Source: Eumeta japonica
Lineage: Eukaryota; Arthropoda; Insecta; Lepidoptera; Psychidae
Assembly: GCA_005406025.1 (NCBI GenBank)
Contig: BGZK01000070.1
Span: 186,001 to 250,000, forward strand
Direction: 5' to 3'
Length of the DNA: 64,000 nt
A program made the position numbers and the translations under genes. The number at the start of each line of letters is the position of its first letter. Within the stretch, counting starts at the first letter, position 1. This document shows, one piece after another, positions 12,230-24,202 of the stretch. A model generated the notes under the pieces. It saw nothing but the letters and a program-made list of their open reading frames with translations. It did not search any database and was not told where the DNA came from.

Positions 12230-12930
12230 ATGAATCAATTGATTTCGCAATTTAACGGCTAATAACTTCTGAAACGAGTCCACATAGGACGGGTGTTAAG
12301 ATTATGATTTTGTATGTCTATAATTTAATATAGTTCATAAACAAATTGACTATCTATTTTACACAACTAACAAAGTCATCAGAATCGAGATAATGGAGTT
12401 TGTACAAAATTTGTTTTTTTTTCCTTCTCCAAGTATATGTTAAAAGTTGATTATTACTTGTTAACTTATAAACCTACTTGGCTGTAATAATTTATTTTTT
12501 AGTTCGTTATATATATATTATTGTCATGATATTTTTCATGTATCCATGAATAACCATTTATCTGAAAGAGATTCTGACTTTAACAAAAATGTAATTTTAA
12601 AGCCAAATATTTCGCAAGCAAATCCTTAAAAAATTATTTTCATAGACTTGCAAAGTTTTAAATGAGTTATCCATACTTCATATCATGACATAACCACAAA
12701 AAGTCTATTCTCACTTTACGTGTAGGAGGTACCCTAAAAAATTTTTCAAAATTTTATTCCACCCTTTTTTCGGCTTGATTAATGTGTAAACCTATAGCAA
12801 ATTATAGCTTTAATCACTAAGAGTCACTGAGCTAAGCCGCAGTCAGACAGACAGACAAACGGACGGATAGACCTGACAAAACTATAAGGGTTCCTTGTTG
12901 ATTTCGGAACCATAACAATAAAAAAAAAGA
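12230..12930 (+). repeat. Interspersed-repeat 3' portion (probable older element)
   Basis: The end of this stretch has the run CAGACAGACAGACAAACGGACGG followed by ACAAAACTATAAGGGTTCC and TTCGGAACC with an A-rich tail, which recurs as the end of abundant lepidopteran interspersed repeats. The TAATAACTTCTGAA phrase near 12260 is also typical of repeat DNA. The Jockey-like copy upstream seems to have landed inside the same older repeat. The family name cannot be given without a library. Confidence 0.5.
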
Positions 12931-15200
12931 CTGCTGACCTCCATTAACTACCAGTTAAAATTTTAAACTCTATCACTGATGGCGTTTGTCTTTGACATGT
13001 ATCTGGATTATGGCTTAGTTATGATCTTATAAAAGAAATCATAATTATTGTTTCGTGATTTAAAGGCGGTTATAAATTGAACTCTGCTAATTTTATGCTT
13101 ATAACCATATTACCGACATTTAATGAAAATTTTGTGACGTTGAATTTATGTTAACTGCTATAGCAAGTTAATAGTAATAATTTAATGTCTAAGAATCAGT
13201 TAAGTTTCATCTGGGGTTACTTAACATTGATGTTTGTATTCAACTTACTGAACAAACTCTAAAAAACTAAAAGGATTTGTGCTATGCATTATTGGTGTTT
13301 TGTGGTTTCTCCAAGATTAAACCATGAAATTACGTCTTTATGACATGCACTTGATCTTCTGAAATTTTATTTACTAATACGGTTCAGATGATTTATGACA
13401 TGAAATAGTTTACATTCGTGGTTCGCATGAAGATATCACAAAGTTAATTCTTGGTCCATTTCTAATTTATACTAATAACTTACTTAGGATTATTAATAGT
13501 AATTTGTAAATTTTTGTGTTGTAGAAGTGCAATTTACAAATTACAACCTTTAGTATCTTTTAGAACTAATTTTGAGCAGATTGAAGTCTTAACTTTGGCA
13601 TCTTAATTTATACATGTAAATATAGTACGCGTAATAAAAGAATTAAATTCCCTTTGAAAAGTCAATAAAATTGTAATCGATATAATTTCAATACCATTAA
13701 TAAAAAAGTAGTAAGTACGTGTCAGCTTCGTCGCTTGAGTGGAATTTATTTCCCTAGTATAGATATGTTATGCTAGATATTTGTATTTTAATTTCTTTTG
13801 TTAAAATTATTTTCTAAATTATTCATATAGAAGAACTAGATCAGAATCTTTAGACATTGCTTTTATTGCATTGGCATACACATTAGCAATGTCACTGGTC
13901 AAAATTCAAGACTCGTAAAAATATAACTGACAAAGATGCTTTAAAAATTTAAGGTCATTGCTATCGGCTGTAAATTAAACAATTGCTAATAATGTCAATA
14001 ATAATTAGCACTATATACATCGAAAGCTTAAAATAACAGCATTAAAATATATAAATCAGCAATTGAAGAAAAATACACGCGCTCAGTATAAGATGCGCGA
14101 ATACATTGCGCGAAAGGACTACCTGACAAAGGCTGCTTTTTATTAAAACTTGATTTCACTGCCAATCTAATTTTCATATCCCGGGCTATATACGGAAATC
14201 GATTCTTGACGTGAACTTCAAAAAATCTGTGATTGCATGTTAGTCCATTACACAAAGGTACAAATTCATTTAAAGTGCCCTATATATTCATACTTCTGTA
14301 AAGTGTTCTGGATGATGAGGTTCAATGACGTTATTGAAGATGCACAAAATTTACCGTTTTACAGATATAAAATTCTAGCTTAAAAAACACTTGTTAAAAA
14401 AGATTTTATATAATTTTTGAATATTTAGAGTTAAGTGTTTACGGATGTAATCAGTTCGACTTTATACAGGTTTCATTTCATTTTTATTATTTTATAACAT
14501 ACGAATTAAAAATATTTGGAATTTGAAAACTTTTCCTTTTATTCTATTAATTAGCGCTCTTTAGTTGTACTCTGTGACACATATAATTAAGATTGCTAAT
14601 GCAGTCTTCATAAATTTCATGGATACTTAGGTTCTAAGATTAATACAAACTGCATTATTTTAATTTGAACTTAAAATTTATATGTTTCGTATTTGCAAAA
14701 AGATAATATCCCTTTCATTCCTTTATATTCAAAATAAACTATTAAAAATCATAACGCAAAATTTGAAATAACAAAATTGGAAAATCGAACAATATCTAAA
14801 ACCTGGCAGCCTGATGCTTAATGCGGATGTTATTCATAAACAATTATTATATTGGTTTAAGTAAAATGTTATTTCCACTCTCGTCATAGCAACTCAATCG
14901 TTCCTTTTAGTTAACTTATTTAATCGACCATTGAAATCGGTAATACACGAACGTACAATTCGGTTTTCACCAAAGGATTTTATAAGCGTGCGTGGCTTTA
15001 GCATTTCAAAATGCAAAATTGATAAACAAAATAACGAACTAACATTAAATGTCTATATTGAAATAAAGTTTGAGATTATTGCGGGTTACAAAATTAAGAA
15101 AATTGCAGTAACAGATTGTGTCATCTATCGTAAACTATGTCATGGCTATTCGCGTTATCCATACATGACTTGATTGCTCAATTTGGAAATACTTTGTTGC
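12931..15200. other. AT-rich intergenic DNA
   Basis: No gene is supported. The ORFs at 14028-14255 and 14931-15173 have no recognisable motif and look like chance frames. The last ~200 bp before 15407 should contain the BLOC1S4 promoter and 5' UTR. Confidence 0.5.
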
Positions 15201-15406
15201 AAATGCTCAATTTTAGTTTACGTTCACCCATTCTACGTGTTGTTTGTATCAAAAGGTGAATTAAAAAATGGAATTGTTCATAAAAGTTATACATTTATGG
15301 CCAACGAGTTTTAGAGAGTTGTCAAAAGTTTTGACAGATCTACTTGAAAGTGTTGTGGGATTTTTGGAATATCTGTATCCTGATTTCGGTGTTTAACTAA
15401 ACGATA

Positions 15407-15868
15407 ATGCTGGCCGAAACTATTGTTGATTATTCAGATTATTTAAAACTAGACCTATCCAGTGAAATGAAACGGACACAAGATATCATTGACAACATGT
15501 TGACGCGACTTGAAGAGTTAGCAAGTGTTTTACAAATGATTAAAGTTAAAAACAGCGACTGTAACTCTTTGGTGACAGAAGACATCGGTAAACATCGTTC
15601 CGAGATGACAGTTTTGTTTAAAAAAATCAACACTTTAAATTTAGTAATCGCAAAGATCTCCAGCAATATTGATTCGATTGAAAAACAAGTTGAAAAGGCG
15701 GAATCGCATTTTGGTGTTAGTAATGATAATAGAATCAAAAACTTACTAATGCCTTTCTGGAAGAGAAACAAGGAAATTGTAGATTCAGTGCCTAGTACAA
15801 CTACCGACCAACATTTCAAATTATGTAGTGTCTTAGAGCACTTTGAAGATAAAACATCACAGCAGTAA
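15407..15868 (+). CDS. BLOC1S4: BLOC-1 subunit 4 (cappuccino) homologue
   Basis: An intronless 153-residue reading frame predicted as mostly alpha-helical coiled coil. The stretch at about residues 64-108, which includes FKKINTLNLVI and SIEKQVEKAESHFG, aligns by eye with the conserved segment of BLOC1S4 (vertebrate version: a Y-S-K-I-D-K-L-E-A-F run followed by an E-E-Q-V-x-Q-A-E-x-E-L-G run). The family is a small coiled-coil subunit of the eight-member BLOC-1 complex, which acts on endosomal sorting to lysosome-related organelles such as pigment granules. Length is slightly below the vertebrate protein. The ATG at 15407 is the first in the frame. A canonical AATAAA lies at 16130-16135. The antisense ORF at 15439-15900 is a shadow. 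The assignment rests on remembered family sequence; a generic coiled-coil protein is the alternative. Confidence 0.75.
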   Translation: MLAETIVDYSDYLKLDLSSEMKRTQDIIDNMLTRLEELASVLQMIKVKNSDCNSLVTEDIGKHRSEMTVLFKKINTLNLVIAKISSNIDSIEKQVEKAESHFGVSNDNRIKNLLMPFWKRNKEIVDSVPSTTTDQHFKLCSVLEHFEDKTSQQ

Positions 15869-16129
15869 ACTAGAAAAAAAAGAAAAAATGTTATTGACAT
15901 TTTTCAATTCTAGTTTCTTATTGCACTAGTTATTGTAATTCATTCCAGGTCATCATTAAATTAAATGAAAAAAAAAATTAATAAGATCGAGATTCTTTTA
16001 TTTCTTTAGCTTTAGTGTTAATTATGCTCACAAGGGATTATAGTTGAGTAATTTGTTTGGTTTTTTTTTTGTTGTATAAAGATTTGGGGAAAACAGTGTA
16101 ACACCAGATAAATTACTATTTTATTTTTG

Positions 16130-16135
16130 AATAAA
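16130..16135 (+). terminator. Candidate poly(A) signal of BLOC1S4
   Basis: Canonical AATAAA about 260 bp after the stop codon on the coding strand. Confidence 0.5.
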
Positions 16136-16565
16136 GTACACACCAAATCCTAAATTATTTGAAAAAAAAATTTGTGTGATATGTTTTTCACCATAATGTT
16201 TAATGTTATTCAATACTTTTTTCTTTGGCATTTAAAATCTTCTTTAAAATTTGTTAAATAGATTTATTTTAAACATCAAGCAAAAATTAGTAATATTTAT
16301 TTATTATTACTATTAACAAAAATATGACCAAGCGTGCAGTCAGTAAAGGATGTGGGGATTAGCCCCCCAAATTTTTTTTACATGAATATTAATGTCAGTT
16401 CATACACATTGTTTTATTTTCTTGTATCACAGTCTAGTGACGCCCTTAGACATGTCCTTGCATTATAGAGAATGACATGCACTTGTATTTCATTTGTAGG
16501 TAATAATGTAAATTAACCAATCACAAGTAATATCTATGCTTTTTTTTAGTTTATATTGTACTTTA

Positions 16566-16775
16566 ATCTAGATCATATGTGGGCAACCACCGGTCCCCTG
16601 TAAGTTTTGATCCGGCCCCAGCTCGTAAGACATTTTGAAATTTTTCATGCCTTATATCTATCACAAAAAATTATGAGCACTCTTTAAAACACTATTTTTT
16701 TAATGTGGCCTGTGAATGTATTTGCACATTAAAGTTTGGCCTACATGTCAAAGGTTGCCCATATCTGATCTAGAT
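16566..16775. mobile_element. hAT-type MITE with 8-bp target duplication
   Basis: A 194-bp element (16574-16767) begins CATATGTGGGCAACC and ends GGTTGCCCATATCTG, giving near-perfect terminal inverted repeats of 15 bp. It is flanked on both sides by the 8-mer ATCTAGAT (16566-16573 and 16768-16775). An 8-bp duplication and a CA(G/T)...TGGGCAAC terminus are standard for hAT elements. There is no coding capacity, so it is non-autonomous. Confidence 0.88.
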
Positions 16776-16947
16776 GTTTTTCAACCTATGTTAACTTAAT
16801 GTTTCGTACCTGGAAATTTTTAGGAAATATTAAGTAATAAGCTCAGTATGGGAATGAACAATTTATTAAATGAAACCAATCTTATCTCGAAATGTAATTA
16901 ATCAATCAATCTTAAAAATTAAAAAGCATCACAGCAATCATTTTTAT

Positions 16948-17150
16948 TTATTGTGTTCCAGTAGACCCAAATCCACCATCGGCCCTTTTCGTTATGGATA
17001 AATTGGTGACTTCAATTAACTCGGGATAATAAATCCTTTCACAAATAAGCTGAGCGATCCTGTCTCCTTTCTTCACTTGAAAGTCTTGATCTGAATGATT
17101 GAAAAGTACAACCCCAATATTTCCACGATAATCTTCATCTATTACACCGG
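16948..17150 (-). CDS. dUTPase: dUTPase, exon 3 (C-terminal)
   Basis: The last coding exon, read on the minus strand, supplies the end of motif 2 and motif 3 (GVIDEDYRG), motif 4 (GDRIAQLI) and the C-terminal arm motif 5 (ADGGFGSTG) that closes over the active site of the trimer. It ends ...GTQ and then TAA at 16948. The splice acceptor is TTTTTGTAG at 17151. Phase joins exon 2 by completing a GCC Ala codon in the D-V-G-A-G-V-I-D sequence. The hexamer AATAAA overlaps the stop codon. Confidence 0.95.
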
Positions 17151-18111
17151 CTACAAAAATAATTATACATTATTAAATTAATCAAATTCACAATTCGATT
17201 GTGATTAAAGACAGTACTATTAAAAATCACAATTTTGTTTATGTTAATTTTTCATTTGTAAATAAATGGCATATATAAACATGTATAACTGCTATATTGA
17301 CAAAGATCCATTGGTTTCTGAAAACTTTTATAGACAAATCTATTCTCCCTGTATTGCTCTCAAAGGAACATTACAGTTTAACCATGATCTAAAGAATTTA
17401 AGAGATGTACATAAAAAAACCTAGTGCTCGGGGTTCATTGCTTTGAGTGATTACAAGCCACTTTGAAACAATTATGCAGTATTCCTTTTATACCCAAAAA
17501 TTTATAAGCTCAAAAGCAACAATATTGATGTAATGATCAATAAAACAAAATAAATAGGGTAGCAATGTTTTAATAGAAACACTTCTAAATTCACTTTGGT
17601 ATAAAAAAAAAAAATCCTTTTTTTTTCTTTTAAGAGGTAACATTCAGTATATATATACTAGATGTACCCTGTGTGAAGAATTCACGCAAATTATGTATAA
17701 TTATTATCAGTTAACAAAATTAAGGTAAATATTAGTTTTATTTCCTTTTTATTATAAAGCTTCTTCATAAACAATATTTTAAGTGAAATTTGACTTACTT
17801 CGACGTATTTCTGCTTGATTTTCCAGTGTTCGTTGCCTAGGCATTTCATTTTATCGTTTTTGTAATTATTATGTAAATAAATCATTCAATTTAATGAATC
17901 TAAACTGATTGCAGATATTTGTTCGTTTCTAATTTTACACACTGTTTATAAAATACTTTTTTTTGTTATTTATAAAGCTCAGATCACAGACCGAAAAAAT
18001 TTTAACTCCATCTTTTTTAATTATTGATGCCGGTAGAGCAAGCAATTATCTATCTAATGATATAAAATGTATGTGGAGTAATGGTGAGGTTTTTTTTTTA
18101 AAAGGGAAGCA

Positions 18112-18179
18112 AACATTTTACCTTATCATATTAATATATATATATATATATATATATTTATTTGATAAGGTAAAATGTT
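18112..18179. repeat. Perfect 17-bp palindrome around an AT tract
   Basis: The arms AACATTTTACCTTATCA and TGATAAGGTAAAATGTT are exact reverse complements separated by an AT microsatellite. The sequence should extrude a cruciform. A partial third copy of the AAGGTAAAA phrase follows, then another AT run at about 18203-18219. Confidence 0.85.
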
Positions 18180-18579
18180 AAAGGTAAAAAGGTAAAAGGT
18201 AATATATATATATATACAGATTCCATGAAACCTGTCACTCACATTAGATTACTAACCAATTACATTCCAAAAACTTAGCGTTCTCACAAATAACTGACCA
18301 AACTTTATTATCCTGATTTTTAAATTAACACTACTTAAAATTTATCATAGTAGTATATGAGAAACAAGTTTTTAACTTTCTGCTATGAAACTGATTTTTT
18401 TTTATAAAATTAAAAAGTTACTGTTTTCAATCTGCTCATCAACAGTTTTCTACTAGATTTTGACATTTTGAGGTTCTAGGAATCTATTTCGATCATTTCC
18501 CAAGTGATTTCTGTATGTCTGTATAGTTTCTTTGTGTATGTTGCACATCTTCATTATTTGTGAACCAATTTAGAAAGTA

Positions 18580-19225
18580 ATTTTTTTATTTGAAACCCTA
18601 TAGTCGCGACGTGGTCCCATTGTCACCAAGTCAGAATCTGATGATGGGATCCCAAGGAACTTGAAGGATATCCTCAAATATTATAGGCACTTATAATGTG
18701 ATTGAGCTTTTTTAAGTATTCAGGGGTTTGCATCTGATAGTCATCATCTGGTGCTGCTGAGCTGATATCGGAAGATCCTCAATAGTTATAAGTTACCATA
18801 ATTTATGAACAGCAACTTCTCTTTAATGGTTACATATAAACATTTGTTACATTTGTTTTGATAAATCCCATATATTATCAGTATCGAGGGTCTGATGATC
18901 TCCTCAATATTTACTAGTAAACACCTTGTTTGGTTTCATTGGTTTTTTTTTGGATGATTCTTATGAGTTATATTTCGTAACGAAGATCTGATGATGAAGT
19001 TAGGAGGTGGATAGTGGAGTTTTCAATGGCTACTAGTAAACCCATGGAGTTTGGGCTCATTTGTTTTAATGAGTCTTATACATTATATTTTGTAATGATG
19101 GTCTAATGATAAAGCCAGGATGATAGTGGAACTCTTCAGTAATTAATAGCAAACCTCTCCAAGTTTAGGCTTATTTGTTTTGTTTAGACAAGTTTTATAT
19201 ATTATCATTGGTAATGAGAGTACCC
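18580..19225. repeat. Degenerate tandem repeat, ~90-130 bp period
   Basis: The phrase TCTGATGAT(G) with following GGA/TAGTGGA, CTACTAGTAAAC, GTTTGGGCTCATTTGTTTT and TATATTATA recurs near 18636, 18895, 18987 and 19097. Copies are diverged and vary in length. It lies in dUTPase intron 2, with no coding. Confidence 0.6.
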
Positions 19226-19487
19226 AAGCAAAGTTGCTTTGGTTGGCACCAACACCAAAAACACCACAAAATATTATTGATTAAGTAGATATTGTGAATT
19301 TTTAACTAACAATGATCGAACATATGTTTTTTAATTTATTTTTTTTAATTCAGTTTAAGTTTGCAGCACTACCTATTGACTTTTGTGATCTAAGAGTCTG
19401 TTTCTTCATAATAGGAAATTTCAATAAAATGGAAGCCATGGAAAAATACAATTTTTGTAAACAAACCAAGTATTAAATCGTGTTATA

Positions 19488-19490
<3 letters not shown>

Positions 19491-19535
<45 letters not shown>
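19491..19535. repeat. (AT)n microsatellite
   Basis: About 22 uninterrupted TA units in dUTPase intron 2. Confidence 0.95.
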
Positions 19536-19542
<7 letters not shown>

Positions 19543-20184
19543 ATACCATGACACCCTCCTATGTTGTTCTAATCATAACCAAAATAAAATCAAAATAAAA
19601 TAAGACAGCACATAACACCAAACTTATAAATATTATAAACAAGGAATTTAATAAAATTTGAAATTTAAATACAAAAATGTCGTTAATATAATATATTCCA
19701 TTATAAATACATGAAAAATATATAAAAATTAGGTATTACAGAGAAAAGAAAAATATATTGCTATATTTTAAAAAATTCCTAATTTTTTTTATAAACCTTT
19801 AATATACATAAGGTTTCTTTCATTTTCTCAATAAGTAATATTAAGAGAACAACATTTATTAAATAATCACATCATCTGTGACATATGATTAATGAAGCAG
19901 TCAAATATTTTCGACAAGGGTTCTGAAAGTACTAAGAAAATTTGATAGAATCATGTCTATAATAATAAAACATCAAAGACATCATAAGCAGTCAGATTTT
20001 TTCGACATTGGCTTTCAAAGTATAGACAAATCGCATCTATCTAGTGATGGGATAAGTATGTTACAATTTCGTAGTTTCTTACGAATTTCTTTTAAGTTTG
20101 TATAATGTAAACAATTCATTTCAAATCTCTATTACTATGGTTGGATTTATTAAAAATGAATAACAATAATTTATAATCAATAAT

Positions 20185-20582
20185 TCATGGTAGACCCATG
20201 CTGTAGTCGACTTGGCTATAACACGAATAATGGGCCAGCTCAACCAATGAAATACCAATCTCACAGACGTCAAGTAACAGCTTCTGCTGTTGCTTTTCAT
20301 CCAATGAGTGAAAGTTCTGGTGGCTCCTCCCCTCCATCACCCCTGCTCACCCTTACATCACCATATTTCTCTCTCCCCTTTCCATTTTCCTACTCTGGCA
20401 TTCATCACCCCACTTCTATCTACATCAGTCAACTCTTCCCTCCATCTGATATCCTATTCCTATCCAAGAGGCTGACAACGCACTGGTAACTTCTCTGGGA
20501 TTGCGAGTATACATGGGTGACGGTGACCATCAACTCTCTAATAGCTCGCCTGCTCATTGATCCTTCCACTATGCTATAAAAA
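20185..20582 (+). repeat. Lepidopteran interspersed repeat with A-rich tail
   Basis: The 3' part, with GGCTGACAACGCACTGGTAA and then GATTGCGAGT, ATGGGTGACGGTGACCATCA and GCTCGCCTGCTC before an A run, matches a repeat ending I recognise as common in moth genomes (likely a LINE-derived or SINE 3' end). The pyrimidine-rich middle gives a chance ORF at 20187-20489, which I do not accept as a gene. Confidence 0.55.
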
Positions 20583-22042
20583 AATCAATTTGCATTTAGA
20601 ATTAATTTATAAGATTTACTAATTCAAGTTTCAAATTAAAAATTTCTAAATCAATTTCCTAGTAATATTAAGGCTATTAAAGCAACGAAATTATAACAAA
20701 AAAAATAAAGGTCACATCACTATTATTAGATGCACCAGAGCTTGGCTTTGTAAATGTATAAGAAAATTGATGATTTGCATTGAAAAAATAGGTTTTTTGT
20801 CACAATATTAATATGTTTCTGGGATTAAATCTAAGGTTAATTTATGAATTAGTAAAACCATTTGATTTATTACAAGCATATATGTTTTTTTTTGTTCTTT
20901 AATTATGGAAAACAAAGAATAAACAAAAAACTAAAAACAGTAATTTGTCTGATATATTTGACAGTGGCCTCTTTGTTTGTCAGATATATCTGACCATGGA
21001 CGTCAAATAATTAACCATAAATACAATCATTTTTCTTTTTTTACTGATTTGTTCTGCTAATTGTTAATTTTTCTTAAAAATTACCAACTAAAATGTTGAA
21101 TGCTTTATTCTTGGTGCTATGCAATGCTCAATCTGAAGAAGAGGATCTAAACCATCACTGTATTTGTGTGAATTATAATTATTTACAAAAACCAAAAGTT
21201 GGTGTAGTATTATTTACAATGTGTAAGAAAAAAATAGATTTTGATGTTTAGTGTGTAATTTGACTAGAACTGGGGGGTTATGATCCTCTGGTAGGGTTAG
21301 AGGTAATGAATTTCAACTTTGAGTTACAACAAACATATCACAATAGATAAATCTAATCATAATTTATAACAAATTTTTCTACTTAAAATTACTATATTAC
21401 TCAATATTTTGTGGTAAGGGAACTCAATGATCTAGTAGCCAAAATTTGGCCATTATTCTAATGCAAATAGATTCCCATTCATTCTTTCTCATTTCAATTT
21501 AGAATGTCTCTGATATTATCTGTTTTATGGATTGTATGTGATTATTTAATATGTATTGAACAGTATTTTTAAGACCAAAATAACTTCTTCCATAATATAG
21601 AATAAATTATTGACAACATGTTCAACAGTTTCGCCATAAATATTACATTGTTTGAAACAGAAGCCTACAAACGTTCTGAAAACTAGTTATGACATATTTT
21701 CTACATATATGTATATGAAGAAAACAGTCAACTTGAAATAACTCCTTTTTATATTTTACAATGTATATTATTTCCATTTTGTGAGCTGTCTTATTTGATA
21801 GACTAATATACTGTTAAATCATTCTATCTTGAGAAATACATGATGCAAAATTCCAAATAACATGTTAGGGGCCACCAAAAGTTTTTAAGTTCAATACAGT
21901 TTTTATTTTTTTAGTTACAAAATTTATAGTTTCTCTGTAGCTTCCTAGTAATAAAAAAGAGTTAAACTAAAAAATATTTAAATATATAAGAAATATGATT
22001 AAAAGAAATCATTACGTATTGAATTATACTAAGATTACATAC

Positions 22043-22179
22043 CTCCTACATCGATGAAGTTCTTGACAGCAAGCCCAGAACGTGGGGCTACACGACCATA
22101 GCATCCTGATGGCAGCTCTATCTGCAAATCCGTCTTCACCAATTCTTTACCACGGGCTGGTACTATGTAATCATAAGCA
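22043..22179 (-). CDS. dUTPase: dUTPase, exon 2
   Basis: Encodes the Y-D-Y-I-V-P-A-R-G segment, motif 1 follow-on and motif 2 ([14 protein letters not shown]), whose Ser/Gly contacts the triphosphate. Acceptor TTTTTAG precedes 22179; donor GTATGT follows 22043. The exon begins with the third base of a Ser codon split with exon 1 and ends with the first base of the Ala codon finished by exon 3. Confidence 0.95.
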
Positions 22180-22298
22180 CTAAAAATAAACGCATATTAT
22201 TTAGATATTAAAAATTAACAAACTGATAAACATAAAATCCAAAATGCAAGGGACAAGTATTAACTAATAGTATGAAAATTTAATTGATGATAAATTAC

Positions 22299-22402
22299 CT
22301 CTTTATATCAAAACCTGCAGCCTTTTCCGATCCTTTTACTGGTGGAAATGCATGTTCGCTAAGACGAGTAAATTTGAGTACTGTATGAGTTTCAGCTGGC
22401 AT
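22299..22402 (-). CDS. dUTPase: dUTPase, exon 1 (start)
   Basis: Together the three exons give 444 nt, a 147-residue protein of normal length for a trimeric dUTPase, which hydrolyses dUTP to dUMP and pyrophosphate and keeps uracil out of DNA. Exon 1 starts MPAETHTVLKFTRL and ends in A-A-G-F-D-I-K-S (motif 1). The start at 22402 is supported by an in-frame stop upstream with no earlier ATG between, so no mitochondrial leader is encoded contiguously. Donor GTAATT follows 22299. All five motifs are intact across the three exons. Confidence 0.95.
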
Positions 22403-23080
22403 GTTTGCAAGACGTAAAAATACTGAACAGATTCTTTTGATAGTCAGTTTGTGTCTTGGAAAGTATTTCGACGTTTAGGAAGAATTCGTTTGATTTTGTA
22501 ATGTTAGACAAGCTTAACTATCAAATTAATGTTAAACTAAAAATGAACACCAACGATAACTATTTGCCCGTTTCACACTAGTATACCACCTGCTTACGCT
22601 TCAATCAAAACTGGCGCGAAAAAGCGCGGGATTATCGTTGTCAATGGTTACGTTTTCAATCAGGATTAGATTGAGAAAGTATTCCATAGTAAACGCTGAT
22701 AGTAACTATCATTTATTATTGTAGCCATGCTCAAAAAGGTTTTAGTATAAAAATTAGAAATTCATTTAAATTTGTGTTAATTTTATTAATGTAAAGCATA
22801 TATATTACCACATCTTTTCTTACTGTGATTTTAAATGTTTAAGAAAGGAAAACTATAATTTCTACATTTTACGTTATATATTTTGTTCGAAAACAATTAA
22901 ATATGAATATTAGATTTTTTTTTAAGTATTCGTATTATTATAAAACTTATTTGTACAACAAATAATTTAAAATAATTGCCTAATCTATTATAATATGTAA
23001 TTTAAATTGAAGAAGCTGCATGTGATTTCAAAATAACTGTATTTTTTTAAGTTCATAATGTTATAAAAGCGTATTAAAAC
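22403..23080. other. dUTPase 5' flank and AT-rich spacer
   Basis: The ~250 bp upstream of the ATG include a GC-richer patch (CTGGCGCGAAAAAGCGCGGG near 22610-22630) that could hold the promoter. It contains TGGCGCGAAAAA, similar to an E2F-type site, which would fit an S-phase gene; this is inference from the motif alone. Confidence 0.4.
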
Positions 23081-23089
23081 ACTGAAAAA

Positions 23090-23415
23090 AATCCTTTTTA
23101 AAATTTTTTGTTAGTTTGTCTGTTTGATTATCCAAAGTAATCTTCGGAGTGGTTGAACTAATCTCGATAGGACTGTCACTGAAAAATAGGAGAGCTTATG
23201 AAATTACACATACTTTTAATCCTAGAAATGTTTAAGATCCTTGGGTACAAATATTGACGCAGACATTTTCAATTAAAGATCACTTAGAAATTAAATAATT
23301 GGATCGTAATTAAGTTAAAGATTGAACAGGGATTGAGAGCGAAAGCAGGATTAAAATCGGGATATAGATTGAAATGAGAGCAAAACTGGGATCGGGATAA
23401 TGATGGACACAATGT
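23090..23415 (-). repeat. Copy of the phrase-array repeat family (minus orientation)
   Basis: Contains the conserved CGGAGTGGTTGAACTAAT..GATAGGACT..CACTGAAA module, whose reverse complement occurs near 34290-34350, and then GGGATTGAGAGC / AGGATTAAAATCGGGAT / CTGGGATCGGGAT phrases. It belongs with the copies at 32.4-34.6 kb and 48.9 kb but is diverged. Confidence 0.5.
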
Positions 23416-24202
23416 TATTGTCGATATAAAAGATGTACTTACGAATTACTCTATTAATCTTTCGGAAAAATTAATATAGTTCTATTTAATTTTAGTCTAT
23501 ATTGAAAATGCAATAAAAGTAGTATATAATTTATAATTTGTGCATTGGAATACTTACACAACATAACGAAAAGCGGCAAACAAGTTCAGTTAAAGAATTT
23601 AATGGGAATTAAATTTGAAAGGCATCGTTCAACGTTAACGTGTTCGATACCTACCTGTCTGAAAAAATATATATCACTAGATAGTATAAAACTAAGTCGC
23701 TATCCGCCATCTGTCTGTCCCTATGTATGCTTAGATCTTTAAAACTACGCAACGGATTTTGATGCGTTTTTTTTTAATAGATAGAGTGATTCTTAAGGAA
23801 GGTTTATATGTATAATACATGCATAATATAGTAGAGAAACACTGATAAATTTAGAGGTTTCTAATGTGATATCGTATATAAGCACGTTTTTTTGCGTTTT
23901 ATTGCAAACGCTGGCTGAACCCTACGAGATAGACCAAAATAATGTACTACAGTATTGTCCACCTTAAAAAGTTCAACAAAAATTCCGCGATGGTATATGT
24001 CTATCTCTTAGGATAACCTACCATAACCATTTTTATCCTTTACTAAAATGGTTATTTACGAAGTGATTTTAAACAATACAGCATTAATCCTTATCCAATA
24101 AAGTACCTTAAATAAATTGTGCATTTGTTATAGATCAATATGCTTTTTACAGTATGTAATTTAAGTGAATATTTCCGAAGATATTACAAATTTAAAATGC
24201 AG

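Larger units (their letters stand above)
17151..22042 (-). other. dUTPase intron 2 (4.9 kb, repeat-rich)
   Basis: The intron starts GTATGT at 22042 and ends TTTGTAG at 17151 on the minus strand. It contains an AT palindrome (18112-18179), a degenerate ~115-bp tandem array (18580-19225), an (AT)n tract (19491-19535) and a lepidopteran interspersed repeat (20185-20582). No nested gene was found. Confidence 0.85.

Noticed and set aside
15439..15900. 153-codon antisense ORF
   Set aside because: Mirror of the BLOC1S4 reading frame; no domain, and the sense frame has recognisable family similarity.
20187..20489. 100-codon ORF
   Set aside because: Lies in an interspersed repeat and is built of a pyrimidine-rich stretch.
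20930..20995. Inverted GTCTGATATATTTGACA / TGTCAGATATATCTGAC
   Set aside because: Imperfect arms with no duplication or repeat context; noted but too weak to call an element.
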